Source of the DNA: Blumeriella jaapii
Taxonomy: Eukaryota > Ascomycota > Leotiomycetes > Helotiales > Drepanopezizaceae
Length of the DNA: 64,000 nt
Direction: 5' to 3'
Assembly (NCBI GenBank): GCA_009599575.1
Contig: VWND01000019.1
Coordinates: forward strand, 310,001-374,000
This document shows positions 46,171-56,249 of the stretch, in pieces; position 1 is the stretch's first letter, and every line of letters starts with the position of its first letter. A program made the position numbers and the translations under genes. The notes below the pieces were generated by a model. It did not search any database, was not told where the DNA came from, and saw only the letters and a list, made by a program, of their open reading frames with translations.

Positions 46171-46724
46171 TGTATCAGTAAGAATGGGATTGGGAATCAT
46201 ATATGACAGGGTTGCATGGTATGCGTTCTGCTTTGCTACAGTTAGAGAATCCGATCTGGCATTTGCATCGCGTGTCGTATTTTGCCCCACAGGAGATTCT
46301 CATGCACGAGATATTAAGACGAGGTGGCGGATGCGTGATGACGAAAATGATGTTATTTAACGTAAGGTGGCGGATACGTGGTTTTCTGGGATTTTGGATT
46401 CTGTTGATCATGAGAACGGAATCGAGGGGCTATCTGCTTTTGATCAAGCAGCTTTCAGCTAGACCTCGTGTCTTGTGTGGTGGAGGGCGGGGCTGCGAAC
46501 TCTAAGCTGCTTGGGCTTTTGTGTTGCAAAAATCTGGCATTTGGATGTGAACTGGGTTGTCTGTACACTGTTTGGGTGGTGGTGGAGGAGGAGGGAGGTG
46601 GGTCTTGGAATGGTGCTTGAAATGGTGACTTTGCCAACTGCTTTTCATCAACTGGGTTGAGCTGTATAATTGAGATTGGTGTGGCTTACTGCGTAAGGAG
46701 CAAGTCTGGGCCAGTCATGCTATA
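46171..46724. other. Intergenic, no supported gene
   Basis: Only short frames occur, and none has conserved motifs or splice-site support. Two copies of GGTGGCGGATRCGTG lie at about 46323 and 46366. Confidence 0.5.
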
Positions 46725-47795
46725 ATGTAAAAGGCTAGAATTTGAATTGGAAGGAAATATGTAGGTAGAAGAGGGGAGGTCGGTAGGCTTGGATTTATAA
46801 ATTGCAAAAGATAATTCTGTTTTTAAAAAACATTTTAAATAATAGCTTGTTTTCTTTGCTAATAATTCTAATTTAAAAAGCTAGAATGTAATTAAAAAAA
46901 ACATATAAATAAAAAAGAAGAAGGTCGATAGGCTTGGACCTATAAATTGCAAAATCTAATGCTAGAACAAAAAAACACATTTACTGATAGCTTGTTTTTT
47001 TGCTGACAATTATAATTTAAAAGGCTAGAATTTGAATTGGAAGGAATAGGTAGAAAAGGAAAAGTCGGTGGGCTAAGATTTATAAATTGCAAAAGATGAT
47101 GCTGGAACAAAGGACAATTTAATTGATAGCTTGTTTCCTTTGCTAGTAATTATAATTGAAAAGGCCATAATCTTATTTAAAAGGAAGTATATAGATAGAA
47201 AAAAGGAAGGTCGGTAGGCTTGGACTTATAAACTGCAAAAGACGATATTGGACGAATAAAACACTTCAACTGATAGCTTGTTTCTTTTGCTGATAAATAT
47301 AATTTAAAAGGCTAGAATTCGATTTGAAAAAAACATATAAATAAAAAAGAAGAAGGTCGATAGGCTTGGACCTATAAATTGCAAACATAATGCTGGAACA
47401 GAAAAACACTTTCACTTATAGCTTGTTTCTTTGCTGATAATTATATTTTTAAAAGCTAGAATTTGATTTAGAAGGATATATGTAGATAAAAAAGGGAAAG
47501 GTCGGTAAGCTTGGACTTATAAAATGCAAAAGATGATGGACCAAAAGGACTCTTTAATTGATAGCTTGTTTCTTTGCCGATAGCCAAAAATGTATATATC
47601 TAAACATTCTAAATGATAGCTTGTTTCCTTTGCTGATGATAATAATTTAAAAGGCTAGAATTTGAATTGGAAGGAAATATGTAGGTAGAAGAGGGGAGGT
47701 CGGTAGGCTTGGACTCATAAACTGCAGCAGATAATATTAAACAAAAAATCACTTTAAATGATAGTTTTCTCTCTGCTGATAGCCAAGAAATCATA
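46725..47795. repeat. Tandem repeat, unit about 145 bp, 7 copies plus a partial
   Basis: The landmark ATAGCTTGTTT recurs at about 46843, 46988, 47126, 47274, 47418, 47561, 47616 and (variant) 47760. Each unit runs from AAGGCTAGAATTTGAATTGG through GGTCGGTAGGCTTGGA to the landmark. The first (46731-46795) and last (47651-47715) units share a near-identical block, whereas inner units carry G-to-A changes there. It ends about 340 bp before the AspRS start codon. Confidence 0.88.
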
Positions 47796-48130
47796 TTTCT
47801 GTCCCATTACCGAGAAGACTGACCTCCGAAGAAAAACAAAACATAGGTAGATTGTTCATGTTCAGGGTCAAAATCAATGTCAACAAAGCCCAGCCTTGTT
47901 TACCCCTCCGCAAGGCTGACTCCCCTCGCTAGGAAAAACATAGGGCCGACGACTAGCGCACTTTGGCCGACGTGAGTCCCTTTTGATTTCTCAACTCGAG
48001 AGAATCTCTCGCTGTGCAACTTCAAACAACAACACCATCTGTCCAGTCAAACTCCTCAACTTCTCAAACTCCTCCGATCCCTTATAATACAACACCCAGA
48101 CAACTGACGATCCCGCGGACGACCGCCAAC
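47796..48130 (+). promoter_or_regulatory. AspRS promoter and 5' UTR
   Basis: Base composition returns to balanced here. A CT-rich stretch (TCTCAACTCGAGAGAATCTC) and CAAC-rich leader (CTTCAAACAACAACACC, about 48020) precede the start codon, typical of fungal housekeeping promoters without a clear TATA box. Confidence 0.5.
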
Positions 48131-50046
48131 ATGGCCGACGCCTCGAAAGAAGCTCCAGTCCCCACCGACCCCGCGCTCAAGCCCTCCACGACCTCTCCAG
48201 CAGCACCCGCCGACGGCAACCCCAGCGAAAGCTCCAAGAAAGGCGCCAAAAAGGCCGAAGCCAAAGCCAAGAAGGAAGCCGAGAAGCTCCGCAAGCAGGC
48301 CGAGCGCGACGCCGCCGCCGCCGCCTCTGCTTCCGCGGCCTCGGAGGACCTCGCACAAGCCAACTACGGCCAGCTGGAGCTCGCGACGCCGCGGATCGAG
48401 GCGCCGCAGGTCCACCTGCGCGACCTCGGCGAGGAGCACGTCGGGCGGACGGTCAAGGTGCGGGCGTGGATCCAGAATGCGCGCATGCAGGGGGCCAAGA
48501 TGGCCTTCGTGGAGCTGCGCGAGGAGGGCAACTGGGCCGTGCAGGGCGTCGTGGCCGCCAGCCAGGACGGGCAGGGTGTGAGCAGGCAGATGGTCAAGTG
48601 GATCGGGGGCCTCAAGCTCGAGAGCTTCGTCGCGGTTGAGGCGAGCGTCAAGCGCCCGCTGGAGCCCGTCAAGAGCTGTCGCGTCAGCGGGCTCGAGCTG
48701 CATCTCAGCAAGGTGTACCTCGTGGCGAGCGCGCCGGAGATGTTGGGCCTGGGTTTGGGCCCGGCGAGTCGAGCTGTGGGCAGTCTGGCGGAGGAGGAGA
48801 GCGTGGAGGAGAAGGCGCAAGGTATGCTCTTCCTCCTCTCCTGTTTCTCGTGTTTTTCTTCTTTGCGTTTTCTACTGCTTGGAATGCGCCGTCACTTCAG
48901 ATGAGCGACGAAGGAATGGCGAGATGGTGTAGCTGACGGGAGTAGCATTGGCCATCACGGAAGGGACCCCCATCGCCTCGCTCGCGACCCATCTCAACAA
49001 CCCAGCTATGCACAAGCGAGCACCCGTCAGCCAAGCTATCGCCGATATCCGCATCGCGGTCGAGGACTTGTTCTGCGATTACCTCCGCTCACAGCGCTTC
49101 AAGAAGTTCCATCCGCCGAGCTTGATCGGTGCCGCGTCTGAAGGGGGAGCCAACGTTTTCAGACTGCCATACTTTGGAGAGGAAGCCTACCTGGCCCAAT
49201 CACCCCAATTCTACAAGCAGTTTGAGATCGCGGGGGGTAGGAAGCGTGTCTACTGTGTCGGTCCGGTCTTCCGCGCCGAGAACTCCAACACTCCCCGACA
49301 CATGACCGAGGTATGTCTTTCCACCACCTCTTGCCAGGTCATGCAGATGTGCTAACGAGCCCACCCAGTTCATCGGCCTCGATATCGAGATGGAGATCGA
49401 AGAGCACTACCACGAAGTCCTGCACATGCTCGAAGCGGTCCTCTTGCACATCTTCAAGGGCCTTTCCACGCACTACCGGGAAGAGATTGAGCTCGTCCGC
49501 TCCATCTACCCCTCCGAAGAGTTCCTGCTCCCCGAGCCCGGCAAAGAGGTGCGCCTCACGTTCGCGGAAGGTCAAGCCCTGCTGCGCGCCGAGGGCCCTC
49601 CCGAGTTTGCCAACGTGTCCGACGACGAGGACATGTCGACGGCGCAGGAGAAGGCGCTGGGCGCGCTGGTGCGCCAGAAGTACCACACGGACTTCTACGT
49701 GCTCGACAAGTTCCCCGTCGAGGCGCGGCCCTTCTATGCCATGCCGGACCCGGCCAACCCCAAGGTCACCAACGCCTACGACTTCATGATGCGCGGCCAG
49801 GAGATCCTATCGGGCGGCCAGCGCCTGCACCTCCCCGCCGAGCTCGAGCAGACCATCCGCGCCAAGGGCCTCGATCCCAACCAGCCGGGCATCAAGGAGT
49901 ACGTGGATGTGTTTCGCAGCGTGGGCGTGCCGCCGCATGGTGGCGGGGGCATTGGGCTGGATCGGGTCGTGGCCTGGTATTTGAATCTGCCGAGTGTACA
50001 CTTGGTATGTGATTACCCGCGTACGCCGAAGAGGTTGAATCCCTAG
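48131..50046 (+). CDS. DPS1: Cytoplasmic aspartyl-tRNA synthetase
   Basis: This enzyme charges tRNA-Asp with aspartate using ATP, for cytoplasmic translation. The model has three exons: 48131-48821, 48946-49310 and 49369-50046, giving 577 residues. Intron 1 (124 bp, GTATGC...TAG, branch GCTGAC) and intron 2 (58 bp, GTATGT...CAG, branch GCTAAC) keep frame. The ATG at 48131 has context CCAACATGG. Residues 38-60 are a Lys-rich helix typical of eukaryotic AspRS and thought to bind tRNA. An OB-fold anticodon-binding domain follows (VKVRAWIQNARMQGAKMAF, from about residue 103). The class II core has the SEGGANVF and QSPQFYKQ motifs (about 315), motif 2 with FRAE (about 339) and motif 3 GGIGLDRVV (about 545). 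The end PRTPKRLNP is the usual terminal motif. No breaks were seen. Confidence 0.96.
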
Positions 50047-50449
50047 GGGGGGAGGGGGGTGACGGCTTAGGGAAATGGAGGTGCGTTCTAGACACGGGCG
50101 CTCGAGGGCTTGTTGACCAAGGAATACGACGTGAGAAGTGAGAAACTTGGTGGAAATTCATGGTAGGATTATGTTGTTCGGAGCGGATGCCTGATGATAA
50201 AACCAAAAGCTAGATACTTTTAATAGCTATTTGCAGCTTGCTTGACTTGCTTGATTTACTTGATTTGCTTGACTTGCTTGATTTACTTGACTTGCCTTGA
50301 TTTGCCTTGAGCAGAGATACGATAATGCATACGATACGATGCGGTAGGAAAATGGTAAGATGGCATGGATTTGATAGCGGTGCTTGTTAGTTGAGCATTG
50401 TATTTGAAGGGGGAAGGAGAAGAGACGAAGGAAAAAGAAGAAAAAAGAA
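50047..50449. other. AspRS 3' flank
   Basis: This is the likely 3' UTR and spacer. It contains a CTTGACTTGCTTGATTTG-type imperfect repeat at 50235-50310. No gene is seen. Confidence 0.6.
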
Positions 50450-50615
50450 GGGAAGGGGAGAAGGGGAGAAGGGGAGAAGGGGAGAAGGGGAGAAGGGGAG
50501 AAGGGGAGAAGGGGGAGAAGGGGAGAAGGGGAGAAGGGGGAGAAGGGGAGAAGGGGAGAAGGGGAGAAGGGGAGAAGGGGAGAAGGGGAGAAGGGGAGAA
50601 GGGGAGAAGGAAAAA
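50450..50615. repeat. 9-bp purine minisatellite AAGGGGAGA
   Basis: About 18 tandem copies of AAGGGGAGA occur, with a few units one G longer (AAGGGGGAGA). The plus strand is all purine. Frames across it (Glu-Gly-Arg and Pro-Phe-Ser repeats) are artefacts. Confidence 0.95.
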
Positions 50616-50727
50616 GGAAGGAAAAGCGGTCAAGTCTAGCTGTAGTTTTTATGGTGTTTACTCGAAGACAAAAGGAAAGAAGAGAAAAAGCAAAAATGAT
50701 TGCAAGATACTTCACATCACATCACAA

Positions 50728-50746
50728 TATATATATATATATATAT
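50728..50746. repeat. (TA)n simple repeat
   Basis: A pure run of alternating A and T about 19 bp long. Confidence 0.9.
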
Positions 50747-50749
50747 AAA

Positions 50750-51170
50750 AAAAGGGTAGATCGGATCTGGATCGAGCATTTGCGATTTGGGTGGAAAGGT
50801 GGATTGAAACTTCGAGTACCTCTTGTACCTACTCGGATATTTCACATTTGTGATAACATGAATTCAGCTCTTTTTTTTTAACTCGGCTTGCAGGGTCGGA
50901 AATTTTCGCAATGTTACTATGCGCGAATCAAAAGGTTCTCGCGCGTGTTGTGCGGCACGCGGTATCGTTGTTTGTTTACTTCTCTCGCTTAGACGGGATG
51001 GCTTGGCTAAGGTCAAAATCTGATTCCGATCTCAATAATTAGCAAACACGAGCCGGTGATGCGATCAATTTCAGGATGTCTTGCCCAGGAAATAGCTCTT
51101 TGACACAAAAGCAAAATCAATCAAGACAGACATTGGCTCTCCAGCGCCCATATCCAACCTCAAGCCTCTA
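50750..51170. other. Intergenic, nothing recognised
   Basis: This is unique-looking balanced DNA without an open frame supported by motifs or splice sites. Confidence 0.5.
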
Positions 51171-51545
51171 AATTCCGCTGCTCGAACACACCCCCCCTTT
51201 CCCAGCCATGCTGGCTTGCTCCTCTGTTCCTGCCGTCAAAGTCTCCCTCTCGGCCGGATGCTCACGCACCTTCAGGACCGCGGCCGACGTTGTCGGCACG
51301 CAAATGGCAAACATGACCAACGCCACGATCAGGTTCGGCATGGGCGGCACCCCCGGCGCGGCGCCCAGGATGGCCGCGCGCGGGCTCGAAGGCGCGAACG
51401 ATACCCACGCTCAGGGTCAGGGTCGCGATGTCGTTGGAGAAGGTCTCGATTGGATCTTGTGTTTGTGCTCGGGGAAAAGAAACGGAGACAGCGTAGAACT
51501 GTGAGCTGAATAGCAAGATGAGCGCGAAAGGCAGGATCTCTCAAT
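51171..51545 (-). pseudogene. Possible remnant of a membrane-protein gene
   Basis: A GC-rich patch on the minus strand encodes two hydrophobic stretches in different frames: EILPFALILLFSSQFYAVSV (about 51530-51475) and PNLIVALVMFAICVPTTSAA (about 51341-51282), the latter running to a stop at 51168. The switch in frame between them near 51395 has no good intron signals, so a broken gene is one reading and chance is the other. No family was recognised. Confidence 0.22.
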
Positions 51546-51569
51546 TCCGAAAACACACGTATTAGCACT

Positions 51570-53020
51570 AACGTTTGCTTTTGTTTTGGTTTCGGAGTTG
51601 AGATTTCGGTTGGTGTTCTATCGTTTCTGCCCTTGAAGGCTCATTCCAACGGGTCTTACGGTCTTACGGCTTCAACAGCTATGACTATCTATCTATCTGT
51701 ATCATCGGTCATCGAGGGTCATTTCATAAATCACCTGGGAAACCATTCCACCCATCGAGGAAGGACTCAAATAGCGGGCACTTTTCACATATCTCTTTTC
51801 ACAGCTGCTTTTTCGAGTGTCTTATATCTATGAAATCCCCAGCTTAGCGTCTTCAATACCTTACGGGAAGCTTGAGGTTGCGCAGTTCCACTGCCCCTTT
51901 TAGACTTTAAAAAATCTTCTTCTTATTATTATTTCAAATCCGAAATAGCACAACCGCATGACAATGCTGCACTGCTTTTCCTCCCTCTCCCCTCGCTAGC
52001 CCAATCTCCATGCTACGCAAGAGTCCGGTTAGCGAGTGGAAATCATCCTATCCCATCCCCAATTCTTGTTCTTTCCAGCCTTCGAGCTGGCTCTCGAGCA
52101 AGCACGAACTTCTTGCTGCGATTTTCTGACACAGAGCCCTCGAGTTCAAGCGCGAGTTCCAGCTGCAGACCGATCCGCACCCCCTCATCGTATCCACGAC
52201 TCTCGCGCCAGCTTCCCTCCTCGGCTTCGGAAAGCAAACGTTGAGCGCGGCAGACTCTGTATGATCCCGCTTACGAGTGTGCGTGCCTCTTTTGCAGGAC
52301 GGACAGAGGGTTAGGTACGTGGTCGATCTCGAGCCGTCTTTAGAGACCTCTTGGCCAGCGCTCGAGGTGATGAATAGGCGGCTGTGTGGGTGTGGCGATG
52401 GCGATGGCGGGTGCTTTTTCTTCTCCTTGTGGGGTTTCGGGAATTTCGACGTTGTTCATAAGTTTAGGTTAGAGCAGGTTGATGGGTCTTCGGCTTGTGT
52501 CCGGTCTTGCTCGGCTTGCGCTTGAGACAAGTAGGGTGAGGCAGGGTGAGGTAGGGTGGTAGGTAGTGTCTCGAGACCTGGAGATTGAACAGGGTCGGAA
52601 GCGCTTCTTTATTGGAACTGTGTTCGGAGGGACACATAGAGCTTTCGTGGTGTTTTGGATTGCCAGTGTTTTACCTCGCTTCACAGCTGGGTGATCAACT
52701 TGGGTGGTGTGCGATTGATTTCCAACCTTCGCTGTGTTGACAATTGCCGGATTCGAGAAAAGGGATTCAAGTCCATTCTTCAGAGCGACACGAGCGCGGC
52801 GCCTGCTCTTCTCGCAATTCAGCGTCAATGCCGAGAGGTCCGTCATGAGAGATCTTCAAGGTCGGGAGATACGAAGGTAAAGGGAAGAAAAGCTTATGGC
52901 AGAACCCGTCAACAAAACGAAGTACATATACATCAACAACGTTGTGGGATGTTCTGTGCATAGTTACCTAGGTACCTACCTAGGCAAGTATCACCTTGCC
53001 AGCTCGAGCTATGCCATGCT
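51570..53020. other. Intergenic, no supported gene
   Basis: Several frames of 60-125 codons exist (for example 52469-52846 minus), but none shows conserved motifs, credible introns or a start context. A palindromic CCTAGGTACCTACCTAGG lies at about 52967. Confidence 0.45.
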
Positions 53021-53030
53021 TTCCGAATGT

Positions 53031-53630
53031 AAACAGAGCTGCGATGTGCAACAGAAGTCCAGTGTTGCCCGCGGAGGTTCTCCTGGTTGGTTGGCATACT
53101 GCCCAGTAACCTTAGGTGTGAACTGAAAGTAAACAGAGCTGCGATGTGCAACAGAAGCCCAGTGCCGTCCTCGGATGCTCTCCTGGTTGATTGGCATACT
53201 GCCCAGTAACCTGAGGTGTGAACTGAATGTAAACAGAGCTGCGATGTGCAACAGAAGCCCAGTGCTGCCCTCGGAGGCTCTCCTGGTTGGTTGACATGCT
53301 GCCTAGTAACCTGAGGTGCCAACCGAAAGTAAATACAGCTGCGATGTGCAACAGAAGCCCAGTGCCGCCCTCGGATGCTCTCCTGGTTGATTGGCATACT
53401 GCCCAGTAACCTGAGGTGTGAACTGAAAGTAAACAGAGCTGCGATGTGCAACAGAAGCCCAGTGCCGCCCTCGGAGGCTCTCCTGGTTGATTGGCATACT
53501 GCCCAGTAACCCGAGGTGTGAACTGAATGTAAACAGAGCTGCGATGTGCAACAGAAGCCCAGTGCTGCCCTCGGAGGCTCTCCTGGTTGATTGGCATACT
53601 GCCCAGTAAACTGAGGTGTGAACCGAAAGT
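53031..53630. repeat. 100-bp satellite, six exact-length units
   Basis: AAACAGAGCT (or AAATACAGCT) recurs at 53031, 53131, 53231, 53331, 53431 and 53531, then diverged at 53631: a period of exactly 100 bp with only point differences. Each unit contains GCGATGTGCAACAGAAGYCC and CTGCCCAGTAACC. Because 100 is not a multiple of 3, all three frames recur, giving long but meaningless reading frames on the minus strand. Confidence 0.97.
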
Positions 53631-54085
53631 AAACAAAGGTGCGACGTGCAACAAAGTCTTCCCGGACCCCTTTCGGTAGTCCATTCAGTTGGTCGGTTGG
53701 CGACCTGCCTGGAAAAGGAAAGCAGCCTGAGGTGCCTTCCGAAAGTAAACACAGCTGCGACGTGCAACAAAACCTCAGCTGGATGTCCCCTAGGCAACCA
53801 ATTCCCTCTCCTGGTACATAGACCGACGAGCAGCCTCAGGTACCTACCGAAAGTAACACTGCTGCGACGTGCAACAAAACCTCACCAGTCCCCTGGGCAA
53901 CTATCCCGTTGACGCATTCGTTGCACATCGCAGCTGTGTTTACTTTCGGTTGGTACCTCAGGCTGCTTTCCTTTTCGAGGCAGGTCGCCCACCGACCGCC
54001 CAGATAAACTACCAAGGGGGCCGGAAGAGATTTTGTTGCACGTCGCAGCTGTGTTTACTTTCGGAAGGCACCCTAGGTACCTACT
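53631..54085. repeat. Diverged and inverted satellite-related units
   Basis: Direct units continue with altered bodies at 53631, 53747 and about 53850 (GCGACGTGCAACAAA). The core then appears inverted at about 53918-53952 (TTGCACATCGCAGCTGTGTT) and 54034-54065 (GCACGTCGCAGCTGTGTTTA). The direct and inverted cores could fold into long stems. Confidence 0.85.
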
Positions 54086-55270
54086 TCACCTCCGGTTATG
54101 GATCGCCAACCAACCAACCAGAAGCGCTCCCAGACGCTTCGCCGCATCCAATTTTGAGTGGATGCTGTGGCTAGAAGGGAAAAGAGGGACAGGTGGTCGT
54201 ATAGATTGCTCAAACACACGACTTTGTTGGTGATTAGGCCACGCTTTGGGAAGCTTTAGCTTGAGCGGTTGGGTTTCTCTCCTGCCACCTTGAGAGCTAT
54301 GTCACGTAGGTAGTTTTGAATAACTCTGTCTTCTATCCAAATGACATCAAAACAGAAACAAGTGGTTGTCGACGAAGAGCGTGCTCTGCTTATCACAGCT
54401 GGGTCACGGAAAGCATTGATCGATCGTACGTGATCCAAGCTATGAGGTGAAAACTGTAGAAGAAGTAAGCATCTGATAAGAAACCGGATCGGGTGGGATG
54501 AGAACGGCAAGAAGCCGAGTCATATCAAAGGTTTTGACTTTCCCGGCTGGATTCGGGAGGCTGTTTGTTATGCCCTTTTCTTCCAATGGTTTGCTCTCAG
54601 GTTCTTTTTTCTCCGGGACTTTTCTGCGTGTGTCTACCGACCTACCCCTATATAACTGACCCGTACCTACTTCACAAGAAGCAAAGCTTGAAAAAACCAG
54701 CACTGCTTGACACTTGACACTAACACCCACACCCAAACGCATGACTGCCGGAACCAGGACCAGCTCTGTCGGCCGTTCGATTGTCCCAGGGCGCTGCCGG
54801 GAAACAAGCTCGCGTTTGGCATCGCCAGAGTTGTAGTGTCTTACGTCTCTTTAGCTGTGCTCTCCACTGATCTGCCTACCTGCTTACCCAAAATTGAGTG
54901 TCAAAAGTGTTTTGCATGCCTCACATGCTTGGCGACCCTCGCCTTTCCCCCTCCATCTCAAAATTGAAATACAAGTAAACAACTAACAGAGATATCAATC
55001 TCAAAAACACATAAAACCGAATCAAAAGCCTCTGGTCTTGATTATTTCCAGATCACCTTTTTGCCTTGCGAAATGCTCGCAGTTGATCAGATATAAAACG
55101 GATTGAAATGTCGATTGGCTCTTGAGAAAGTGCTTATTTTGCGTTTTTGATATATCGCTCTGACAGTTCCTAATTCGGCTTGTTACCATGCGAAAAATAA
55201 CCCTTCGAATGCGATTTGTAAAGCATGCGTTTGAAAACTATCCAAAGGTGCTCGCTCAATAAGCTTTACA
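54086..55270. other. Intergenic, no supported gene
   Basis: A TATATAA at about 54650 is followed by an ATG at 54740 that opens only about 31 codons. Nothing else suggests a gene. Confidence 0.4.
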
Positions 55271-55274
55271 TGAT

Positions 55275-55420
55275 GATAATAATGATGATGATATTGTTCA
55301 ACGTCTAAAAGGGGCCGTGAAACTGGCCAACCTCAACCTTTCCGCAACGCATAGGAGACGTGCTAAGCTGGGGATTACTACAGATGTAAAACCTTCGAGA
55401 AAGCAGTTACAGAAAAGAAA
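55275..55420 (-). mobile_element. Truncated non-LTR retroelement or SINE 3' end (copy 2)
   Basis: It shares AACGTCTA, GGAGACGTGCTAAGCT and GAAAGCA, in order, with 45905-46040. On the minus strand the body ends GACGTTGAACAATATCATCA, a trinucleotide (ATC-type) tail, typical of Tad-clade elements. Its 5' part is missing. Confidence 0.45.
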
Positions 55421-55539
55421 TGCGTGACCAATGTCCGCTACCTGGGACAGGTATGTAGATCAGCTTATATCAAAGCTGCAATTGATGACTTACTTTTTAC
55501 GATGACAAAGTCTTGCTTGAATTGTATATAATTTTTTTC

Positions 55540-56240
55540 TTTTCTTGACGTTCAAAGTGGGCTGCCTTCCCACAATCATTCTGCGGGCACTTAATATTTG
55601 AGTGCCCGCAGAATAAGTGTGGGAAGGCAAGCCCACTATTATCCGATTGTGAAAAAGAACTTGGCTTGGTATATCACTGAAAACCTGATTTGAGAACTTC
55701 TGATAAGTTTCGTATCGGAATTCTGTGGTGTTTAGATGTAGTATTCTTTTGTGTAGTGTAATGGAATAACCGGATCTTTCGCTTTGTTTCATACTGCTTT
55801 CCAAGTTGTAATTGTAACATCGGAGTTTTTTGTTTAAGCTCAGCTGATAAAGCTATAAGTCATGTTTTTTTTTTTTCTTAAAAAGTTCATAGTGGGCTGC
55901 CTTCCCACAACTATCCGATTGTGAAAAAGAATTTGGCTTGGTAAATCACTAAAAACCTGACTTGAGAACTTCTGATAAGTTTCGTATAGGAATTCTGCAG
56001 TTTTTAGATGTAGTATTTTTTTGTGTAGTGTATTGGAAAAATCGGATCTTTCGCTTATTTCATACTGCTTTCCAAGTTGTAATTGTAACATCGGAGTTTT
56101 TGTATTAAATGGGTATCAATGATACTGTACGTCCGTTGTACCGTTCGTCGAACAGGCATTAAGCTCAGCTGATAAAGCTGGAAGTCATGTTTTTTTTTTT
56201 TTTCTTGAAAAGTTAATAGTGGGCTGCCTTCCCACGATTA
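55540..56240. repeat. Tandem duplication, unit about 330 bp, two copies and a partial third
   Basis: AGTGGGCTGCCTTCCCAC recurs at 55556, 55891 and 56218. Units include TCCGATTGTGAAAAAGAA, CTTCTGATAAGTTTCGTAT and a poly-T stretch. The first unit has an extra 63-bp hairpin arm at its start and the second an extra piece of about 60 bp at its end (about 56103-56160). The minus strand is open in both (104 and 83 codons) with similar translations, but this may be chance. Confidence 0.85.
55556..55637. repeat. Long hairpin with a 9-nt loop
   Basis: Arms 55556-55591 and 55601-55637 are near-perfect inverted repeats (AGTGGGC...GCGGGCACT) around the loop TAATATTTG. Sister units at 55891 and 56218 have only the first 19 or so bases, so the rest was gained here or lost there. 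It resembles a very small inverted-repeat element. Confidence 0.8.
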
Positions 56241-56249
56241 TTATTTTTT

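Noticed and set aside
48056..48820. 254-codon open frame antisense to AspRS exon 1
   Set aside because: It is a GC-rich shadow of the real coding strand; the AspRS exon has conserved domains and introns.
50227..50748. Frames rich in Pro-Phe-Ser or Glu-Gly-Arg
   Set aside because: Translations of the AAGGGGAGA minisatellite.
53031..53630. CRISPR-like regular array
   Set aside because: The whole 100-bp unit is repeated with no unique spacers, and the genome is eukaryotic.
53009..53797. Minus-strand frames of 164-190 codons with repeated VTGQYANQPGE-like motifs
   Set aside because: The 100-bp satellite is read in rotating frames; the same peptides recur in each frame because 100 is not a multiple of 3.
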